A stretch of 64,000 nt of DNA from Chryseomicrobium aureum (GTDB taxonomy: Bacteria; Bacillota; Bacilli; Bacillales_A; Planococcaceae): assembly GCF_016909155.1 (NCBI RefSeq), contig NZ_JAFBFG010000007.1:1-64000 (forward strand), written 5' to 3'. This document shows positions 58,560 to 64,000 of the stretch, piece by piece; position 1 is the stretch's first letter, and the number at the start of each line of letters is the position of its first letter. Under the pieces are notes generated by a model that did no database searches, was not told where the DNA came from, and was given only the letters and a program-made list of their open reading frames with translations. The position numbers were made by a program, and so were the translations under genes.

Positions 58560-60446
58560 TCATTCGGTTTTAGAAAGCAAACTGACGGAAACTTTTACAT
58601 CAATTTTACTAGCTCCACCGCGGTATACACCTTGGACTGGACTCACATCGTTGTAGTCGCGTCCCACACACATACGGATGTGGTTCTCAAGTGCTTCCAC
58701 GTTATTCGTTGGATCTAATCCTACCCAACCAATTCCGGGAATCATCACTTCCACCCATGCATGGCTTGCTGCATCACCGACAAGTGCAGAGTCTTCACCA
58801 ACGTACAAGTAGCCACTCACGTAGCGAGCCGGAATTTGTTTCGTTCGTAAAATTCCTAGCATGACGTGCGCCATATCTTGACAAACCCCTCCACGAAGTT
58901 CAAACGACTCCGAAGCTTTCGTTGAGACGTCTGTAGCATTCGGATCATAATTGAATGTGTCATAAACGTAGCGCATGACTTCAATGGAATATTGTACAGG
59001 ATTGGTCATGAGCCCGATTGCTCGGTCGACGCGATCCATTTGTTGTGGCTCAAGATACGTGAAAGAGGTGTTTGCTAAGTAGCCTGCATAGTGTTCTTGG
59101 AACAAGTCGGAATGAAAGATGTCTTTCATTTCTGGAGAATAATCAATTTGTTGGATGAATGGACTTCGCTGAATACTTACAATAGAAGTCGATTTGATTT
59201 CTAAATGTTGATGTCGTTCAGCAATAAAGAAAGTCTCTACATTGTTCCCCCAAATATCGGTATGCTCTTTCGTCAGCGACATTGGTGTGATATCTGTTCT
59301 ATAGGAAAGAAGTCGCTGGCACTCGTCCGAACGCGGCTTCAAACGAATCGAATTCATACTTTGATCGACGACAGTGTCGTAGTCAAAGATGTTCGTATGT
59401 TCAATTTTGTACTTCATTGCTGTCTTTCTCCTCACTTCTGGTGGCAAGCTTTGTTCTTGGTGTTGTGAGATAGTTGGTGCTTCAACAGGTTGTGTTAAGT
59501 AATAAGTTCTCGAGAAAATTTGACCAATCTGATTACATTTATCTTGGAATTTATTTAAGAAATCAATCGTTTCATCTGTATCTAGATCTTGAATTTTCAT
59601 TTGATTGAATTCCCGACGGAGAGCATCCATCGCCTCGTAAAGTTCCACAGAATAATGCGCAACTTTTGCATTTTCAAGTGCATCGACTGCTTCTCGTACA
59701 TGATCCATACAATAGCGAATCGATCGCGGGAAATCCTGATTTGTAATCAAAAAAGATAAAATCTTCGCCGGCTCCATGCGAGGCGGGTTTGACTTCAAGT
59801 AAGCTTCATACCCATTGACCATACGAAGTGCACTCGACCAATAGTAGTAGTCGCTTGCTTCATATTCTTTTTCTCGGCTTCTTGTCTGTTCACTTACCAC
59901 ATTTAAAATGCGCGCTGTTTTTTCGGCACGTTCTAACCACTTTCCAATCTTCAACATATAGTATGCCACATCACGGGACATTGCTGCTTCAATAATGCCT
60001 TGTACCATATAAGACGCTTGCTTTGTCTCATTGAAAAAGTCGCGCATCGTATGAATGGAATAGGCTCTGTCCGGAATTGGATTCGCCGACAAGTAAAATT
60101 GATTCCAGCACTCGAATAAATCATTGGGAATATAATCGCGGGTGACGCGGGCGTTATCTCTTGCAATACGCGCACAATTAAGTGCTGAGTTCAAGTTATC
60201 TTCCCCATACGTTAAATACGAAATTAAATCTTCGACACGCGTTTTTTCTTCACTTTCTAAACGCTTTAACTCTTCGGCTGTTGCACATACTTCAAATAGG
60301 ATATGGTAATCCTCTTCTTGAAAAATATCTTTATTCCCTGCTTCAAGCATTTGCGTTAAATGTACATGCATAATGCGGGAGTGACTTTCAGACCGTTCGA
60401 TATTTCGCGCCATCCAATACAGCGCATCCGCTACACGACTAAGCAT
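58560..60446 (-). CDS. alpha-E domain / transglutaminase-like fusion protein
   Basis: A 628-aa fusion. Residues 1 to about 310 form the all-helical alpha-E domain (DUF403; MLSRVADALYWMARNIERSE). From about 344 follow a bacterial transglutaminase N-terminal beta domain and the transglutaminase core with Cys522 (GGVCQDMAH), His562 (SHAWVEV) and Asp578 (GLDPTN). Genome studies (Iyer, Aravind and colleagues) linked alpha-E, circularly permuted ATP-grasp and transglutaminase proteins in one predicted peptide-forming/hydrolysing system; the product is unknown. Here the ATP-grasp gene is directly upstream and overlaps by 8 bases. At the fusion joint Met344 (59417) has GAGGAG 10 bases before it, so a separate transglutaminase may also be made. 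ATG 60446 follows GGGGGG. Confidence 0.92.
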   Translation of the reverse strand: MLSRVADALYWMARNIERSESHSRIMHVHLTQMLEAGNKDIFQEEDYHILFEVCATAEELKRLESEEKTRVEDLISYLTYGEDNLNSALNCARIARDNARVTRDYIPNDLFECWNQFYLSANPIPDRAYSIHTMRDFFNETKQASYMVQGIIEAAMSRDVAYYMLKIGKWLERAEKTARILNVVSEQTRSREKEYEASDYYYWSSALRMVNGYEAYLKSNPPRMEPAKILSFLITNQDFPRSIRYCMDHVREAVDALENAKVAHYSVELYEAMDALRREFNQMKIQDLDTDETIDFLNKFQDKCNQIGQIFSRTYYLTQPVEAPTISQHQEQSLPPEVRRKTAMKYKIEHTNIFDYDTVVDQSMNSIRLKPRSDECQRLLSYRTDITPMSLTKEHTDIWGNNVETFFIAERHQHLEIKSTSIVSIQRSPFIQQIDYSPEMKDIFHSDLFQEHYAGYLANTSFTYLEPQQMDRVDRAIGLMTNPVQYSIEVMRYVYDTFNYDPNATDVSTKASESFELRGGVCQDMAHVMLGILRTKQIPARYVSGYLYVGEDSALVGDAASHAWVEVMIPGIGWVGLDPTNNVEALENHIRMCVGRDYNDVSPVQGVYRGGASKIDVKVSVSLLSKTE

Positions 60447-61890
60447 GTGCAGTCCCCCCATTCTTTAAAATCCAAGTATCTTTTGCACCGCCGCCTTGAG
60501 AGGAATTGACGACAAGTGAACCTTCTTTTAATGCAACCCGGGATAGTCCTCCAGGCAGTACGTGTGTTTCCTTACCACGCATGACAAATACACGTAGATC
60601 CACGTGACATGGATAAAATTCTTCTCCTTGAAATGCTGGCGCTCTTGAGAGTTGAATTGTCGGTTGTGCAATGTATTGGTGTGGTGTTTCTTGAATTTTT
60701 TGCTTAAAGATTTCAATCAACTCGTCATCTGCTTGAGGTCCAATCAACATATCATACCCTCCGGAAGCCCCTACATTTTTGACAACGAGATCTCGGATAT
60801 TGGCGAGGACCCAATCACGTGTCTCTTGTTCCTCGAGACGGTATGTCTTCACATTGGCGATAATCGGCTCTTCATTCAAATAGAACTTGATCATATCTGG
60901 AACATAGGAATACATCGCTTTGTCATCTGCAACACCATTACCTATTGCATTTAGTATGGCCACATTGCCTTGTTTGTAGACGTCAACAAGTCCACTCACC
61001 CCGAGCATCGAATCTTCCCTAAATGCTGCAGGATCTAAGAAGTCATCATCGATTCGTCGATAGATGATATGAATGCGTTCTAGTCCGCGAATCGTTTTCA
61101 TATAAACATGACCGTCTTTGACCAACAAGTCGCGCCCTTCTACAAGATGAATGCCCATTTGTTGCGCCAAGAAAACGTGGTCATAGTAGGCGGAATTATA
61201 CATTCCAGGGGTCAGCAGGACAGCCGTAGGGTTTTCAATCCCTTCCGGTGCATGGTCAAGCATTGCCTCATGGAGATAAGTCAATTGATGTTCAAGTGTA
61301 TGTACCGGCTCATCTGCAAAAAATTCTGGATAGACTTGACGCATGACATACCGGTTTTGATAGACGTATGACATTCCTGAAGGATTGCGTAAGTTGTCTT
61401 CTAACACCATATAATTGCCTTCTGCATCTCGAATTAAATCAATACCTGCTAAGAAAATATGATTATCTAACGGAACACGCACACCTTCTGCTTGTACTTT
61501 ATAGTAATATGCATTCTTTTCAACTAAATCGCGTGGAACGATTCCAGCATCCAATATGCGCCCTTCATGATAGATATCTTTTAGAAAACAATTTAGCGCT
61601 TCTGTGCGTTGCGCCATTCCTGTTTCAATCATCTTCCAGTCATCATTTGGAATGACGATTGGCACAAAGTCAAACGGCATGGTACGTTCTGTCCCCACAT
61701 TCTGATGGTAAACCGTAAATGTTATACCCTGACGTAAAAAGGAGAGCTGGGCGAGTTCATGTTTTTCTTTTAGCGTTTCATGCTCACTTTCAATTAGTTT
61801 CGTATGAAAATTTTTGTAGTGGGGTTTCGGGGAGCACGTGGTATCGAACATTTCATCGAAAAACGGGTGCACTTTGTAGTTGTCGAACAT
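60439..61890 (-). CDS. circularly permuted ATP-grasp protein (DUF404/DUF407 type)
   Basis: A 483-aa protein with the typical starting DNYKVHPFFDEMFD, RTMPFDFVPIVIP, the metal/ATP segment LVLEDNLRNPSGMSYVYQNR (core EDNLRNPSG), YRRIDDDFLDP and GNVAILNAIGNGVADDK, then the nucleotide lysine VKNVGASGGYDM. The family is predicted to form amide bonds, probably small peptides, with the alpha-E/transglutaminase partner encoded downstream. No peptide substrate or NTN-type peptidase gene is in the window. Ribosome site AGGAGG. Confidence 0.92.
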   Translation of the reverse strand: MFDNYKVHPFFDEMFDTTCSPKPHYKNFHTKLIESEHETLKEKHELAQLSFLRQGITFTVYHQNVGTERTMPFDFVPIVIPNDDWKMIETGMAQRTEALNCFLKDIYHEGRILDAGIVPRDLVEKNAYYYKVQAEGVRVPLDNHIFLAGIDLIRDAEGNYMVLEDNLRNPSGMSYVYQNRYVMRQVYPEFFADEPVHTLEHQLTYLHEAMLDHAPEGIENPTAVLLTPGMYNSAYYDHVFLAQQMGIHLVEGRDLLVKDGHVYMKTIRGLERIHIIYRRIDDDFLDPAAFREDSMLGVSGLVDVYKQGNVAILNAIGNGVADDKAMYSYVPDMIKFYLNEEPIIANVKTYRLEEQETRDWVLANIRDLVVKNVGASGGYDMLIGPQADDELIEIFKQKIQETPHQYIAQPTIQLSRAPAFQGEEFYPCHVDLRVFVMRGKETHVLPGGLSRVALKEGSLVVNSSQGGGAKDTWILKNGGTAHA

Positions 61891-62055
61891 TGTGTCGCCT
61901 CCTATCGTCTTAATTTTCTGATTTCTAACATAATACCATACCCTTAAATCGATGTTCCTACTCTAAAAAAAATTCTCTAATTTGTTTGAGATTTGTGTAG
62001 TTGATAAAAACTAGGGTAGAGATACCATAATAAGTCTATTTAGGGAGGTTTCAAA

Positions 62056-63588
62056 ATGACGAACGATTTTAAAAATGAACCTAGCTCGTACTGGCTTGAT
62101 GGCCCTCAAATTCCGGAATTCGCATCACTTGGTGGCTCGATCAAAACTGATATTGTCATTGTTGGTGGAGGAATTGTAGGTATCACTGCCGCCTATTTGC
62201 TTCGAAATTCCGGTCGATCAGTAACTGTTCTTGAAGGTGGAAGATTGCTGCACGGAACAACAGGCTATACTACGGCTAAACTATCCGTACAACATGGTCT
62301 TATTTATGACGAATTGATTGGTACATTCTCAGAAGAAGACGCGCGCCAGTACTATGAAGCCAACCGACAAGCAATAGATTGGGCAAAATCTGTCACCGGT
62401 GAATTAGGAATTGATTGCGGATTTGAAACGCGCCCTGCTTATCTATATGCAGAATCTTCTACTGGTGAACAGAAAATTGAAAAAGAATTTGAAGCCTATG
62501 AAAAACTAGGGATTCCAGGAGCATCTTTAACGAAGCAGACCGACCTCCCGTTTCCGATTCGTACGGCACTGAAGCTTGAGGATCAATACCAATTCCACCC
62601 CGTCTATTTCTTAGCGGCTCTTGTGAAAGAAGCGCAACAGGCCGGTGTGAAATTTTATGAGAATTCGCGCGCCAAGACCGTTCATATGCCAAGCCAAGTT
62701 GAACTTGTGAATGGCTACACGGTCGATGCGCAACAAGTCCTCGTAACGAGCCATTTCCCATTCAACGATTTTGAAGGACTCTACTTCTCTCGTATGCGTG
62801 TTGAGAGAAGTTATGCGATGACATTGCGGGGGAACTTTAATGAAGACATGGGGATGTATATTAATGTGGAGTCTCCAACCCGGTCGATTCGAACTGTGCT
62901 CGATGCTTCTGGTGAGCGTCTCTTACAAATCGGTGGCGAGGGTCACGTATCCGGTCGTCATGAAGAAAGCACACGCAACAATTATGCGAAACTGCGTGAT
63001 TTTGCATCAAGCTACTTTGGCACATCGGAAGTGACACACAACTGGTCGTCACAGGATTTGCTCCCACTTGATCACCTGCCGTATATCGGCCAGATGGTGA
63101 CGGGCATGCCACATGTATTCGTAGCCACAGGCTTTTCAAAGTGGGGAATGTCTAATGGCATTGCGGCTGCACATGTCTTATCTGATCTCGTTCTCGGAAA
63201 AGCCAATCCGTATGAAGACCTGTTCTCCCCTACTCGTACAAAACTGCGACCTAAGGGAATCGGAAGCTTCATCAAAGACAATGCAGGTGTTGCAAAAGAA
63301 TTAATCAAAGGGAAAGTCACAGGTGCAGAAGCGAATCTCGACGAGCTCGGTCTCGACGATGGAAAGCTTGTCCGCGTAGAAGGCGAAAAACTCGCGGCTT
63401 ACAAAGACGACAACGGCCACGTGACTTTCTTAAAGCCAGCCTGTACACACATGGGCTGTGACGTCGCCTTTAACCAAGCCGAACGTTCATGGGACTGCCC
63501 ATGTCACGGTTCGCGCTTCAGTTACCTCGGGGATGTTATAGAGGGCCCGGCAACTCAGCCACTTGAGCAGGTGCACCCGAAGATTTAG
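62056..63588 (+). CDS. FAD-dependent oxidoreductase with C-terminal Rieske domain (YhfW-like)
   Basis: A 510-aa protein: DAO-type FAD domain (DIVIVGGGIVGITAAYLL near residue 35, ATGFSKWGMSNG near 355) and a C-terminal Rieske [2Fe-2S] domain with CTHMGCDVAF and CPCHGSRF (Cys-x-His, Cys-x2-His). Bacillus YhfW has the same architecture. Substrate unknown; electrons probably pass between a bound amine or similar substrate, FAD and the cluster. The ribosome site is GGGAGG. It diverges from the ATP-grasp gene. Confidence 0.92.
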   Translation: MTNDFKNEPSSYWLDGPQIPEFASLGGSIKTDIVIVGGGIVGITAAYLLRNSGRSVTVLEGGRLLHGTTGYTTAKLSVQHGLIYDELIGTFSEEDARQYYEANRQAIDWAKSVTGELGIDCGFETRPAYLYAESSTGEQKIEKEFEAYEKLGIPGASLTKQTDLPFPIRTALKLEDQYQFHPVYFLAALVKEAQQAGVKFYENSRAKTVHMPSQVELVNGYTVDAQQVLVTSHFPFNDFEGLYFSRMRVERSYAMTLRGNFNEDMGMYINVESPTRSIRTVLDASGERLLQIGGEGHVSGRHEESTRNNYAKLRDFASSYFGTSEVTHNWSSQDLLPLDHLPYIGQMVTGMPHVFVATGFSKWGMSNGIAAAHVLSDLVLGKANPYEDLFSPTRTKLRPKGIGSFIKDNAGVAKELIKGKVTGAEANLDELGLDDGKLVRVEGEKLAAYKDDNGHVTFLKPACTHMGCDVAFNQAERSWDCPCHGSRFSYLGDVIEGPATQPLEQVHPKI

Positions 63589-63615
63589 ATGTGGAGAACG
63601 CCACTCAATTGCATA

Positions 63616-63651
63616 ATAAAAAAGTGCAGCTCATCGCGAGCTGCACTTTTT
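63616..63651. terminator. bidirectional terminator
   Basis: AAAAAGTGCAGCTC / GAGCTGCACTTTTT hairpin between the Rieske gene and the convergent last gene. The preceding GAACGCCACTC (about 63597-63607) matches the sequence next to the palindromic element at 19092. Confidence 0.9.
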
Positions 63652-64000
63652 AGTTGCGCTTAAAGCCTTCTTCTTTTAAATAGAGAATTGCTGCTTCTTG
63701 AGACTCGAAGCTATCTTCTAAGTTCAAACCGTGGTAGATGTTCCAAAGATCGTCTTCTTGAACAAGTTTGAGTTCTCCACCTGTTTTTGAAGTCCAGACT
63801 TGGTCCGCTGCTTCTTCATCGTCAGTAGCTTCTTTAGTAGAAAGTAGCGCAATCGAGTAGTTGATCATCTCGCGCAGCTCATCTTCTGTCGCTTCACGAA
63901 TGTTGGCAAGCCCACGCTCGTCCGCTTCGTACGGTCCGCCATCTCCAACGAATACATATCCGTTGCCATTCGGGTGCAATTGTTGCACAACGATTGTTTT
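63650..64000 (-). CDS. hypothetical protein, start beyond the window
   Basis: The frame stays open to base 64000 (upstream codons read KTIVV before QQLHPNGNGYVFVGDGGPYE), so the true start is probably just outside. At least 116 aa, acidic, with DERGLANIREATEDELREM and a C-terminal EAAILYLKEEGFKRN. Cytosolic. I do not recognise the family. Confidence 0.7.
   Translation of the reverse strand, partial: KTIVVQQLHPNGNGYVFVGDGGPYEADERGLANIREATEDELREMINYSIALLSTKEATDDEEAADQVWTSKTGGELKLVQEDDLWNIYHGLNLEDSFESQEAAILYLKEEGFKRN

Overview
The window reads as a chromosomal segment of a low-to-mid GC Bacillales bacterium. Gene content (DapH/YkuR N-acetyl-diaminopimelate branch, YteA-like and YeeN-like proteins, HmoB, 3D/LysM cell-wall protein, FabI with a FapR-type box, a T-box-controlled trp operon) and strong AGGAGG ribosome sites point to the Planococcaceae/Bacillaceae, most likely a Planococcus/Sporosarcina-like genus; the genus is inference. 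No rRNA, tRNA, phage, IS transposase or CRISPR array was recognised.

Layout. 0-19 kb: housekeeping and stress genes in small units: fumarase, an MMPL transporter, a CstR-like persulfide sensor with a rhodanese, an SDR/GntR pair, BrnQ, AroD, a Nat-like ABC exporter, the lysine/peptidoglycan pair dapH-ykuR, yeeN and pgi. 19.4-25.8 kb: a five-gene minus-strand alpha-glucoside operon (two GH13 enzymes, ROK glucokinase, MsmX-type ATPase, LacI regulator) behind a perfect CcpA/LacI-type operator. 25.9-27.3 kb: CoA-disulfide reductase. 27.3-32.5 kb: an AT-rich island of SUKH, ankyrin, LRR and unknown small proteins, bracketed by two 341-bp direct repeats that differ at only about three positions. 32.6-41.8 kb: large catalase, FabI, a MerR/B12-domain regulator divergent from an operon (membrane protein, HrtAB-like ABC pair, photolyase), then an aminotransferase and HmoB. 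42-43.7 kb: a ring-cleaving dioxygenase under an MhqR-like palindrome, and a GNAT. 43.9-51.4 kb: a BtuF-like protein and the complete trpEGDCFBA operon with a tRNA-Trp T-box. 51.8-54.7 kb: an ECF sigma/anti-sigma pair and a wall-anchored protein that share one promoter motif. 54.9-64 kb: membrane proteins, a MATE pump, a LysM-3D protein, an ATP-grasp/alpha-E/transglutaminase pair, a Rieske-FAD oxidoreductase and a gene cut by the window edge.

Most striking points. (1) TGATCCAA-N14-CGTTA occurs with identical spacing upstream of both the ECF sigma gene and the tandem-domain surface protein gene, defining a candidate regulon. (2) A family of intergenic elements carries arrays with a strict 21-bp period; two unrelated unit types share the same end box (GTCATGTTATGGAAACTAA). 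(3) A remnant of asparagine synthetase (promoter-like box, RBS and first codons) runs into one such array. (4) An immunity-type gene island lies between long recent direct repeats. (5) An alpha-E/transglutaminase fusion still carries an internal ribosome site and start codon at the junction. (6) A B12-binding MerR protein next to photolyase lacks two of the CarH photochemical histidines.

Start codons were chosen by ribosome-binding sites, so several differ from the longest possible reading frame. Product names rest on motif recognition by eye; no database search was possible.
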